From: Veillonella sp. VA139 | GTDB lineage: Bacteria > Bacillota > Negativicutes > Veillonellales > Veillonellaceae | Assembly: GCF_003992005.1 (NCBI RefSeq) | Contig: NZ_RQVL01000017.1 | Coordinates: 1-48,699, forward strand | DNA length: 48,699 nucleotides | Direction: 5' to 3' | Shown here: piece by piece, positions 16,968 to 24,101 of the stretch | Position numbering within the stretch: position 1 is the stretch's first letter | Layout of the letters: each line of letters starts with the position of its first letter | Notes under the pieces: model-generated | What the model was told of the DNA's origin: nothing | The model's input: the letters and a program-made list of their open reading frames with translations, nothing else | Database searches by the model: none | Position numbers and translations under genes: made by a program

Positions 16968-17561
16968 ATGAATGATTGGTTATTTCTGTTAATCAATAGT
17001 ATGGCGAATCGAAGTGTCTTAATTGATGCGGCTATGATTGGTATTTCTAAAGGGATACCTTATTTGTATATGGTTATACTGGCAGGGCTGTATATACAGG
17101 GATTCCGTAAAAAGAGTTTTAAGCTACGGGGAGAGAGTGTCGCTACTGGTGTTCTTTTGGTGATTTGTTTATTAGGTAGTTATGTATTGGGCGCCCTAAT
17201 TTATGAAAATCGTCCTTTTGTAGATCATCCAGAAACGGTATTAATCGTGAGTCATGCAGCGGATGCCAGTTTCCCCAGTGATCATGCAGTAGGTAGCATG
17301 GCTATCGCCTGTGGTATTTTATTCTACAGGTGGAATCTTGGTACATGGATGGTTTATGGCTCTATCTTAGTGGGGATCTCTCGTGTATTTGTGGGAAACC
17401 ATTACCCCGGAGATATACTGGGGGCTTTCATTCTCGTGTGGATTTTGACGGCTGTGTATAATAAAACTATACGTCGTGGTGTGGTACGATTGTATAGAGG
17501 ATTAGATACACGACTTATGCGTGAGTATGTGAGACGATTCCAAACCAGAAGAGATGAGTAG
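16968..17561 (+). CDS. PAP2 phosphatase, BcrC-like undecaprenyl pyrophosphatase
   Basis: 197-aa membrane protein of the PAP2 superfamily, probably dephosphorylating undecaprenyl pyrophosphate on the outer face of the inner membrane to recycle the carrier lipid. All three phosphatase motifs are present: ENRPFV near 82-87, FPSDHAV near 104-110 (PSxH), and SRVFVGNHYPGD near 144-155 (SRxxxxxHxxxD). Five or six hydrophobic stretches surround them. FPSDHA and an NRPF core are BcrC-like. The start is ATG 16968 with GGAAGG upstream, rather than ATG 16953, which overlaps that site. A terminator follows at 17609. Without biochemical data another lipid phosphate is possible. Confidence 0.88.
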   Translation: MNDWLFLLINSMANRSVLIDAAMIGISKGIPYLYMVILAGLYIQGFRKKSFKLRGESVATGVLLVICLLGSYVLGALIYENRPFVDHPETVLIVSHAADASFPSDHAVGSMAIACGILFYRWNLGTWMVYGSILVGISRVFVGNHYPGDILGAFILVWILTAVYNKTIRRGVVRLYRGLDTRLMREYVRRFQTRRDE

Positions 17562-17608
17562 AGAGAATCTACTTAATTAACTAAATAAATAATAAGGTTT
17601 CTATCTGT

Positions 17609-17637
17609 AAGGCTTTCACAAAAGTGAAAGCCTTTTT
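17609..17637 (+). terminator. Intrinsic terminator
   Basis: AAGGCTTTCAC (17609-17619), loop AAAA, GTGAAAGCCTT (17624-17634), then TTT. It ends the PAP2 gene. Confidence 0.95.
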
Positions 17638-17683
17638 GAATTAAAAAAATGTAATATAGATAAGTAATTTGATTTAATCTATA

Positions 17684-17732
17684 TTGCCATATTATGACAG
17701 CAATGATAAAATTAACCTATAAGGTTAATTTT
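17684..17732 (+). promoter_or_regulatory. higBA promoter and operator palindrome
   Basis: TTGCCA (17684-17689), 17-nt spacer, TAAAAT (17707-17712). A perfect 11-bp inverted repeat, AAAATTAACCT (17708-17718) and AGGTTAATTTT (17722-17732) around ATA, covers the -10 box. A dimeric HTH protein bound there would block the promoter, which fits autorepression by the downstream HigA-like antitoxin. Confidence 0.85.
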
Positions 17733-17754
17733 TAGTCTATTAGGTGGTGATGCT

Positions 17755-18057
17755 TTGGAGATTGCATATAAATCTAAAAAGTTAGAGAAAGTATGTGAAG
17801 ACAAGAAAACAGCAGTAAAAACCTATGGTCCAGATATGGCGAGAAAAATAAAAATTAGAATTAATGAGATTAGAGCTTCTGACTCTATAGAAGAGATGAT
17901 TCAATTTCAGGTTGGAAGATGTCATGCTTTACTAGGCAATAGATTAGGTGAGTATGCGGTTGATCTTGTCCAACCATTTAGATTGATCTTTGAAAAAGAT
18001 AAGGATACGGGGTCACTTAAAATTGTAAAAATTATAGATATAGTCGATTATCATTGA
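17755..18057 (+). CDS. HigB-like toxin (RelE/ParE superfamily)
   Basis: 100 aa, beginning at TTG 17755 with AGGTGG 7 nt upstream; no ATG lies near the conserved N-terminus. The pattern KKLEKVCEDKKTAVKTYGPDMARKI, then a GRCHALLGNRLGEYAVDL core and a PFRLIFEKD strand, is that of the plasmid-maintenance killer (HigB) group of RelE-type ribosome-dependent mRNA interferases. The toxin gene comes first, as in higBA loci, and the antitoxin follows 24 nt later under the palindrome-controlled promoter. Which residues catalyse cleavage cannot be settled from sequence alone. Confidence 0.88.
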   Translation: MEIAYKSKKLEKVCEDKKTAVKTYGPDMARKIKIRINEIRASDSIEEMIQFQVGRCHALLGNRLGEYAVDLVQPFRLIFEKDKDTGSLKIVKIIDIVDYH

Positions 18058-18081
18058 AATTATTAAGGAGAGAAAGAAATT

Positions 18082-19131
18082 ATGGAAAGCAAATCATATA
18101 TAGCCGTTCCGCCGGGGGAATCGATACGAGAACAGTTAGATATACGTAATATGAATCAAAAGGAATTTGCATTGCGCATGAATATGTCCGAGAAGCATGT
18201 AAGTAATTTATTAAATGGAAAGGTCAGTTTGACGAATGATGTAGCCAATAGATTAGAACGAGTATTGGGGGTGCCTGCACGATTTTGGAATCGTTTAGAG
18301 TCCTTATATAGGGAGGACCTAGCTAAGGTAGAGACAGAAAATTTAGCGGATAAAGAGATTAATTTTATTAATAGTTTCCCATATAGCGATATGGTAAAAG
18401 CTCATATGGTTGATAAGGCTGCTAATCATGTGGATAGGCATATTAATTTATGTCAGTTCTTTGAAGTTGCTAATTTGAGTCTATTGGATGATATGCGTAT
18501 TTTACCAATTATTTGTCGTCAATTGGGAGATACAGATAAGGCTATGCGTGCGAAATTGGTGATAGCTCAGTATGCAAAATTACAAGCAAGGGATATAAGT
18601 TTATGTCGCTATTCAAAAGAAAAGTTATTAGCATGTATTGCTTTTTTAAAACAATTTACCAAATGTGAAACATTTAGCTTTTTTGAAGAGGTTAGAACGG
18701 CTCTTTCAGAATGTGGTATAGCGTTGGTATTAGTACCTCATATTCCTAGCTCATTCTTACAAGGATTATCTTTCATAGATGATGCAAGTCAAAAAATTAT
18801 AGTAGGTATTAGTTTACGACAAAAAAGAGCAGATGTATTTTGGTTTACATTGTTTCATGAGTTAGCCCATATTATAGAGGGGGATATTTATAAAGTTTAT
18901 GGTGCATGTAATAATGATGAACAAAAAGCAGACTCATTAGCTAGTTCTTGTTTAATCGATGGAACTGCCTATAAGAATTTTATTAACAAGACGCCAATTA
19001 ATATTGATACGATTCAGGCCTTTGCAGATACTCAAGAGATAGGGGTAGCGTTAGTAATAGGAAGGCTACAAAAAGACAAAATTATAGGGTATAATCAATT
19101 TAATAAGTATATTGCTACGTATAGCACATAG
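18082..19131 (+). CDS. HigA-like antitoxin fused to an ImmA/IrrE metallopeptidase domain
   Basis: 349 aa. Residues about 10-75 are an XRE-type helix-turn-helix (PPGESIREQLDIRNMNQKEFALRMN, then a recognition helix SEKHVSNLLNGK, and LERVLGVPARFWNRLE, typical of HigA). The C-terminal half carries the zinc-peptidase motif FHELAHIIEGD near 257-267 of the ImmA/IrrE (M78) family. This combined form is common for HigA-type antitoxins of Firmicutes: the HTH represses the operon and binds HigB, and the peptidase domain may sense stress or degrade a regulator, which is inference. The ribosome-binding site is AAGGAGAG. The next gene begins 9 nt after its stop. Confidence 0.88.
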   Translation: MESKSYIAVPPGESIREQLDIRNMNQKEFALRMNMSEKHVSNLLNGKVSLTNDVANRLERVLGVPARFWNRLESLYREDLAKVETENLADKEINFINSFPYSDMVKAHMVDKAANHVDRHINLCQFFEVANLSLLDDMRILPIICRQLGDTDKAMRAKLVIAQYAKLQARDISLCRYSKEKLLACIAFLKQFTKCETFSFFEEVRTALSECGIALVLVPHIPSSFLQGLSFIDDASQKIIVGISLRQKRADVFWFTLFHELAHIIEGDIYKVYGACNNDEQKADSLASSCLIDGTAYKNFINKTPINIDTIQAFADTQEIGVALVIGRLQKDKIIGYNQFNKYIATYST

Positions 19132-19140
19132 GAGGTTATC

Positions 19141-19455
19141 ATGGATTTTCAAAGTTCTGCAGGTCCGAATCAATATAGTGACTCTGTGTATGAGGTGGTG
19201 TTTACACCAGTGCTTGAACGCCCTGAGTATCAAGGAGAGCCATTACATTCTTTATTATTGGAATTGCGTGATAAAATGGGGCAATCTGACTTTGATCAAT
19301 ATATCAATAGTTTAATTTCTATCAAATATAATGGAACAGCCTTATGGTTGATTACTAAAAGTGAACGAAATCGAACATTGATTGAAGGTCGATTCCTACC
19401 CTTATTACGTGAAGTGTTCCAGGTAGCAGCACCACGTATTATTTCACAACCATAA
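19141..19455 (+). CDS. Small protein resembling a stand-alone DnaA N-terminal domain
   Basis: 104 aa, with an AGGAGG ribosome-binding site 9 nt after the higA-like gene, so it is probably in the same operon. The segment from about 40 (LLLELRDKMGQSDFDQYINSL) through a hydrophobic strand (GTALWLITKSERN) to a final helix (TLIEGRFLPLLREVFQV) follows the order seen in DnaA domain I/II: a helix pair, a YxxW-like fold strand, then IESKYLDLIKE-like helix. No AAA+ or DNA-binding domain follows. This is a fold-level resemblance seen by eye and could be coincidental. If right, it might bind a DnaA partner or DnaB. A terminator follows. Confidence 0.45.
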   Translation: MDFQSSAGPNQYSDSVYEVVFTPVLERPEYQGEPLHSLLLELRDKMGQSDFDQYINSLISIKYNGTALWLITKSERNRTLIEGRFLPLLREVFQVAAPRIISQP

Positions 19456-19472
19456 GTATACGTTGACTAGTT

Positions 19473-19516
19473 AAGGTCTGATAATAGATAATAGCTTCTA
19501 TTGTCAGATCTTTTCA
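19473..19516 (+). terminator. Terminator of the higBA operon
   Basis: AAGGTCTGATAATAGA (19473-19488) pairs with TCTATTGTCAGATCTT (19497-19512) through two G-T pairs, then TTTT. Confidence 0.85.
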
Positions 19517-19553
19517 GTATGTATAGTATACGATTTAAGGATGAGATGTACAT

Positions 19554-19582
19554 ATTTATCAAATGCGAAGGCTAGCCATATA
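19554..19582 (+). repeat. Possible short trace of an ISL3 end
   Basis: TTTATCAAATGCGAAGGCTA then GCCATATA parallels the ISL3 end TTTGTCAAATGTGAGGGCTG CTCATATA at 15205-15232. The match is short and has several mismatches, so it may be chance. The rest of the 300-nt gap 19456-19754 holds only the terminator at 19473 and the promoter at 19667; no cobalamin riboswitch is visible. Confidence 0.3.
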
Positions 19583-19666
19583 TAGGTAATTTTAAAAGTT
19601 AATATAGAGCCGTATATTCTTGTTACAAACTTCTTTCAATAATTAAATAACTGAGAAAAATTATCA

Positions 19667-19695
19667 TTGACATAATCCGATCTGTGACGTATGAT
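19667..19695 (+). promoter_or_regulatory. Promoter of the CbiK-like gene
   Basis: TTGACA (19667-19672), 17-nt spacer, TATGAT (19690-19695). The transcript would start near 19702, about 50 nt before ATG 19755. The leader is too short for a cobalamin riboswitch. Confidence 0.8.
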
Positions 19696-19754
19696 AAGTA
19701 TTAAGAAGTGTGTTTATGTAACCCAACAAACAAGTAATTAATATGGAGGCATAT

Positions 19755-20627
19755 ATGAATCAACGTGGTATTGTGTTAGCAACATTCGGTTCCATCTACG
19801 GAGATGCGGTGGAAGCATCCGTAGGAGCGATGGAACGACGGATTATGGAAATGTATCCAGGTGTAGAAGTACGCCGTGTATTTTTATCAGATGCATTGGT
19901 AGATAAATGGAATGAAAAGTATGATGCGAAAGTCCATACATTAATTGGTGCCATTGAAAGCTTGGCGAATGCAGGTGTAACAGATATCTTTGTTCAACCA
20001 TTTGCTTTAGTGTGGGATCAATGTTATGTACAAATGCGTAAAGAAATTATGAAAGAAGCTCATGACCGTGGCTTGCGCGCTACGGTGGGTAAACCATTGT
20101 TGAACTCCTTAGGGGTGAAGAACTATGCTGATGATTACTCCGATACGATAGAAGCAATCATCAAACATATTAATATTCGCGCCTTAAATAAAACTGTGTT
20201 ATTAATGGCTAATGGTCAAAATCAATTGGAATACAGTGCGTTACAGTTAAAGTGCTTGTACGGTGCGGGACAAAACGTAGTGGTATTCACTGCCAATGGA
20301 TTCCCTAATTTTAAACAAGCCTTAACATTATTAGAACGCTTAGATCACCAAGAAGTATTGGTGGTACCATTGGCGTTGATTGGTTCAGCTCACTTAATGG
20401 ATTACTTAGGCGGCGAACGATCAGACTCCATAGCTACCTTGCTAGGACAACAAGGCTATGGCGTATCCATTTGGAATGAAGGCTTAGGAGAAAACCCTTA
20501 CATCCAAGAGTTGTTTGTGAAACATTTATCGCAAGTCATTCGTAGTGCAGAACGCCGTACCTTGCGTCAACGTGAAACAGGAGACGGCAAAACTGTTGTG
20601 AAACGTGGTGCATTCAGAACCGCATAA
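19755..20627 (+). CDS. CbiK-family (anaerobic cobaltochelatase-like) protein, active-site histidine missing
   Basis: 290 aa from ATG 19755 (GGAGG at 19745-19749; the ATG at 19743 overlaps this site). It has the two-lobe chelatase layout of CbiK, which inserts Co2+ into sirohydrochlorin: GIVLATFGSIYGDA at the start, VRRVFLSDALV near 37-47, VQPFALVWDQCY, GKPLLNSLG, then PLALIGSAHLMDYLGGERSDS and a GLGENPYIQELFVKHL tail. The usual catalytic MGHGT box reads MANGQ: N153 replaces the first metal-binding histidine, and the His of VQPLHI is Ala. The second histidine, SAH, remains. It is therefore either a divergent chelatase or a non-catalytic metal-binding relative. There is no signal peptide and no cob/cbi neighbour. 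Confidence 0.75.
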   Translation: MNQRGIVLATFGSIYGDAVEASVGAMERRIMEMYPGVEVRRVFLSDALVDKWNEKYDAKVHTLIGAIESLANAGVTDIFVQPFALVWDQCYVQMRKEIMKEAHDRGLRATVGKPLLNSLGVKNYADDYSDTIEAIIKHINIRALNKTVLLMANGQNQLEYSALQLKCLYGAGQNVVVFTANGFPNFKQALTLLERLDHQEVLVVPLALIGSAHLMDYLGGERSDSIATLLGQQGYGVSIWNEGLGENPYIQELFVKHLSQVIRSAERRTLRQRETGDGKTVVKRGAFRTA

Positions 20628-20640
20628 GAGAATGTAAACT

Positions 20641-20676
20641 ATCGCATATCATGATACATCATGGTATGCGATTTTT
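20641..20676 (+). terminator. Intrinsic terminator
   Basis: ATCGCATATCATGAT pairs with ATCATGGTATGCGAT, one G-T pair, followed by TTTTT. It ends the CbiK-like gene. Confidence 0.9.
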
Positions 20677-20704
20677 TGATTGTTACGGGAATTTGGAGTA
20701 TAAT
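20676..20704 (+). promoter_or_regulatory. Promoter of the LTA-synthase-like gene
   Basis: TTGATT (20676-20681), 17-nt spacer, TATAAT (20699-20704). The predicted start near 20711 gives a leader of about 75 nt. Confidence 0.75.
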
Positions 20705-20784
20705 GGAAGATACAGATAGACGAACGATGACGGTACACTGTCATAACAGGTGCTGATATAATGTATAACAAGGGGAGAAGACTC

Positions 20785-22734
20785 ATGGGACATACAAAGC
20801 TAACTAACTGGATTCATGGATTACAGTTAGATGTAAAAGGATTACTTTGGTTCTCCGCACTATTCATGGTATTTCGAATTGCCTTTATTGGGCTCTTTCA
20901 AGATCAACTAGGAGAAGTGGGTACTGGAGATATTCTTGAGGCCTTATGGCTAGGGTTTCGCATTAGTTTAAAAACAGCAGGGGCTATCGTACTGCTGACA
21001 TTTGTATTTTCCACATTACCTGGTATATGGGGGACTTGGAAATGGTATTCACCTTGGGCGATTCGTCGTTGGATATACGGAATTAGCACCGCTGTATTTA
21101 CCTTCTTGTTTTGCTTACGTATTCCTTATTTTACAATCTTCCATGCTACCTTTAATGCGATGATTATCAACGGTGCTCATGACGATATTGGTGCCACCTT
21201 ACAAACGGGGATTTCTGAATATGGATTACTGTGGCGCTTACCCTTAGCGATTGTCTTCTGTGCTGTGATGGTCTATATATTTATGAAAGTATATACCAAT
21301 CGCACATGGAAGATACAAGTAAGTGGTAAGGGCAAACAAATTGCTACAGTACTAGGATCCATCCTATTGGTTGTAGCCGTGGGCATTGGATTGCGATTTG
21401 GTGGGGCTTTCACCTATAATGGTTCTATCCATTGGGAAAATGCAGCACGGACGAAATCCAATTTATTAAATGAAGCAATTTTAGATGATGGACAAGCGTT
21501 GAAACGAGTATCCACCATTTATGAACGGTCTAAACAAGCGAAGAAAATTACCATTACTGGTGCTGAGCTGAAAGATATCATCCAATCTGTGGGAGGTAAT
21601 CCGCAAGCAAACACCATTGATGAAGCGTTCACACGGACTATTACAGAAGAAAAATTACCTACACAGCCGAATAATGTTATCTTTGTACTAGGTGAAAGTT
21701 ACGGCTTGTGGCCGTTCTTGCCTAACTATGAAGAATTAGGGACTTACATTGTGCAAGAGGGCAAGGCAATTCAAAGTTCGCCAAAAGCGATGCATACGAA
21801 GTATATGCTAGCCCATGGTACAGGCACTATGCCTGCCATCAATGGATTTGTCACAGGTTTAGCTGATGCGGGGTTATATCCGAATTATGAAGGGCAGTCC
21901 TATAAAACGAAATATGGTACTGGCATTGCGCAAATGATGAAACATTTTGGATATAAAACAGTGTTCTGGTATGGTGGATTTGGGACTTGGCAAGACGTGG
22001 AACGATTTGCACTAGCACAAGGGTTTGATGAGTTCCATGGTGCGACGAGCTTCCCTTATGAAGGTGGTAATGCTTGGGGCGCTCCTGATGGAGATTTGTT
22101 TAAGGCCATAACCAATTATGTAAAAGGTGAACAACCAGGTGAAAAAGTATTCCATTTTATTATGACATCCTCGAACCATCCACCGTACTCGGTAGATTTG
22201 GCAAAAGCTGGTTTTGATGCGTCCAAAGTAATTGGCAAAGGCGATGACTCTATCAAAAAAGACGATAAAACGGTAAACGAAATCGGCCATTTCTGGTACG
22301 CAGATATGACAATGGGGAAAATGATTCATGACGTAGAAAAATTGGACCCTACGATGTTGACACTGATTACAGGGGACCATTCAGAACGGTTTAGCTTTGC
22401 TACCCAAGTGGATATTCCTACCTTCTCGGCAATACCATTCATTGTCTATGGACAAGGTATCAACCCTAGTTGGCTGAGTGAAAGTAGCTTCGGTGGAGCT
22501 TTACAGATTAATCCTACCTTGGCAGAACTAATAGGTAGAAAAGGTGATACGTATATGAGTTTAATGCCAAGTCTATTTACACAACCAAAAATGGGATTTA
22601 ACCATCGATTGTATGTGGATGCTAGCGGTATCCATGAACAAGATCAAAACATGCCAGAAGAATATGCGAAGTATATTAAGGCATTGCGGACCATAAGCGT
22701 GTGGCGGATTGTGCGAGGAAATACGGTGGAGTAG
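20785..22734 (+). CDS. LTA synthase / OpgB-type sulfatase-fold membrane transferase
   Basis: 649 aa. About five transmembrane helices in the first 220 residues, then an extracytoplasmic alkaline-phosphatase-like domain (sulfatase family) as in LtaS and OpgB, which transfer phosphoglycerol from phosphatidylglycerol. Visible active-site elements are VLGESYGLWP near 303-312 (metal ligand Glu), HGTGTMPAING near 342-352 with the candidate nucleophile Thr, and TGDHSERFSF near 524-533 (metal-binding Asp-His). The start is ATG 20785 with AAGGGGAG upstream, not ATG 20761. A lipid-anchored glycerophosphate polymer is not expected in most diderms; the acceptor could be a periplasmic glucan or LPS sugar. 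The substrate cannot be told from the sequence. Confidence 0.85.
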   Translation: MGHTKLTNWIHGLQLDVKGLLWFSALFMVFRIAFIGLFQDQLGEVGTGDILEALWLGFRISLKTAGAIVLLTFVFSTLPGIWGTWKWYSPWAIRRWIYGISTAVFTFLFCLRIPYFTIFHATFNAMIINGAHDDIGATLQTGISEYGLLWRLPLAIVFCAVMVYIFMKVYTNRTWKIQVSGKGKQIATVLGSILLVVAVGIGLRFGGAFTYNGSIHWENAARTKSNLLNEAILDDGQALKRVSTIYERSKQAKKITITGAELKDIIQSVGGNPQANTIDEAFTRTITEEKLPTQPNNVIFVLGESYGLWPFLPNYEELGTYIVQEGKAIQSSPKAMHTKYMLAHGTGTMPAINGFVTGLADAGLYPNYEGQSYKTKYGTGIAQMMKHFGYKTVFWYGGFGTWQDVERFALAQGFDEFHGATSFPYEGGNAWGAPDGDLFKAITNYVKGEQPGEKVFHFIMTSSNHPPYSVDLAKAGFDASKVIGKGDDSIKKDDKTVNEIGHFWYADMTMGKMIHDVEKLDPTMLTLITGDHSERFSFATQVDIPTFSAIPFIVYGQGINPSWLSESSFGGALQINPTLAELIGRKGDTYMSLMPSLFTQPKMGFNHRLYVDASGIHEQDQNMPEEYAKYIKALRTISVWRIVRGNTVE

Positions 22735-22747
22735 GAGGCATATATCC

Positions 22748-22786
22748 ATGAGTTATATACGCATGATGAAAAAGTGTAATGGATAG
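22748..22786 (+). other. Possible 12-codon ORF after a strong ribosome-binding site
   Basis: GGAGG (22734-22738, overlapping the preceding stop region) is followed 9 nt later by ATG 22748, encoding MSYIRMMKKCNG before TAG. The strong site suggests the start of a lost downstream gene or a leader peptide. Nothing after it reads as protein until 23048. Confidence 0.3.
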
Positions 22787-22934
22787 TGACATAATGGAAT
22801 TTGACAACTCATTTGAAAATTATGCCTGGTTTAAAAATAACTCCTTTAAAATAAAAAAATATAGTCCTTAAAATTGATATTAAATTACAAGTAGAAATAT
22901 CAAAAAATTGCTTTAATATAAAGAAAAGGCTGTA

Positions 22935-22963
22935 TTGACAATTGTATTACATTGTGATATAAA
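22935..22963 (+). promoter_or_regulatory. Strong promoter upstream of the Abi locus
   Basis: Consensus TTGACA (22935-22940), 17-nt spacer, TATAAA (22958-22963). Predicted start of transcription about 22970. It directs a short RNA that meets a terminator before the abi gene. Confidence 0.85.
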
Positions 22964-22967
22964 GTAA

Positions 22968-23033
22968 GTAGTAAAACGGTATCGTCATAGAACATACCAC
23001 CATGCCCGCTACTTATGTAGCGGGTTTCTTTTT
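22968..23033 (+). ncRNA. Candidate abiF-type structured RNA
   Basis: About 65 nt between a consensus promoter and the Abi_2 gene. GGTAT (22978-22982) pairs with ATACC (22994-22998) around an 11-nt loop; then CCCGCTAC (23005-23012), TTAT, GTAGCGGG (23017-23024) and a T-rich run form an intrinsic terminator. The 5' end TAAGTAG (22965-22971) is complementary to CTACTTA (23009-23015), part of the terminator stem and loop, so a pseudoknot or alternative pairing is possible. An RNA motif named abiF lies upstream of abiF genes, from memory of comparative RNA surveys; layout and position match. The remaining 200 nt of the 22735-22934 gap is AT-rich with no other feature seen. Confidence 0.6.
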
Positions 23034-23047
23034 GTATAGGAGGGAAT

Positions 23048-24070
23048 ATGGAATATGATAAACCCTTTAAAACGTATGATGAACAAATAAAAATATTACG
23101 AGATAAGTATGGTGTATTAATTAATGACTATGATTTTGCTAAAAATGTGCTTATATCTATCTCTTATAATGATCTTATTGGTGGTTTCAAAAATATATTA
23201 AAAAAAGACTCGAATAGTGTAAACGAAATAACAATTGAATACTTATATGAATTACATTTATTAGATAAAAGTATCCAAGCATTTATTTTAAAATATAGCT
23301 TGTTTGTGGAAAATCTTTTTAAAAATGTAATGGCCTATGTTATTGCCTCATCTTTTGGAGTTGATGTAAATAAATACTTGGATGCTAATAACTATCAAGT
23401 ATATAGTGCGGGGACATCCTTCAAAGAGAATGTGTATTCGGAAATTTTATTAATATTGATAGATAAAAAACGGGAATATCAACCTACTCAATATTATGTA
23501 GAGAAGTATAATCATATACCACCGTGGATATTATTTAAAAATATATCTTTTGGAGATTCGATTAACCTGTATAATGTTCTAAAAAAAGAACAGAAAGAAA
23601 TGGTCATAAACATTTTATTTAATAATTCTAATACTATGACGTATGATCAAAAAGTGGAGATCATTCGTAATGGGTTAACTAATATACGAATCTTTCGTAA
23701 CTTAGCTGCTCATAATTTAAGTTTTGCTGAATTTAGAGTCAAAAAATCTATTCAACCAAAACAGTTATATCAGGTCTTACCAGGTTTGATCTACATGACA
23801 GAAGATTTAACACAACCATTAAATGTTGATAAAAAAGCTTGTAAGGGATTATATTCGGCAGTATTAATTATTTTATTATTATTGAATACAAACGAGTTAA
23901 AATCCTTGTTTGTCACAGATTTTATGAATGCAGTTTTTCATGGTTACAATGATGAGGCCGATAAGCAGAAAATAGAATTATTTACAGACTACTGTAAGCT
24001 TACTGCAATGCCTAAGAATTTGTTTGAGAGACTACATAAATATCTGAAAGTACAAAATAATATACTATAA
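23048..24070 (+). CDS. Abi_2 family abortive-infection protein (AbiD/AbiF-like, HEPN)
   Basis: 340 aa, all-alpha. The N-terminus KPFKTYDEQIKILRDKYGVLI is the classic Abi_2 opening. The mid-part LLDKSIQAFILKYSLFVENLFKNVMAYVI matches the central helices, and RIFRNLAAHN near 217-226 holds the HEPN RNase motif (R220-x4-H225). Abi_2 proteins abort phage infection, probably by RNA cleavage. Its ribosome-binding site is AGGAGGG, 15 nt after the terminator of the candidate RNA, so expression requires read-through or relief of termination. Codon use is AT-rich compared with flanking genes. AbiF-type proteins have been proposed as RNA-regulated toxins related to Cas13, as I recall. Confidence 0.85.
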   Translation: MEYDKPFKTYDEQIKILRDKYGVLINDYDFAKNVLISISYNDLIGGFKNILKKDSNSVNEITIEYLYELHLLDKSIQAFILKYSLFVENLFKNVMAYVIASSFGVDVNKYLDANNYQVYSAGTSFKENVYSEILLILIDKKREYQPTQYYVEKYNHIPPWILFKNISFGDSINLYNVLKKEQKEMVINILFNNSNTMTYDQKVEIIRNGLTNIRIFRNLAAHNLSFAEFRVKKSIQPKQLYQVLPGLIYMTEDLTQPLNVDKKACKGLYSAVLIILLLLNTNELKSLFVTDFMNAVFHGYNDEADKQKIELFTDYCKLTAMPKNLFERLHKYLKVQNNIL

Positions 24071-24101
24071 TGAAGTTATAATAAATTTAAAAGTGAATAT
24101 T

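Noticed and set aside
19456..19754. Cobalamin riboswitch before the CbiK-like gene
   Set aside because: The leader from the predicted start is only about 50 nt and no B12-box core is seen.
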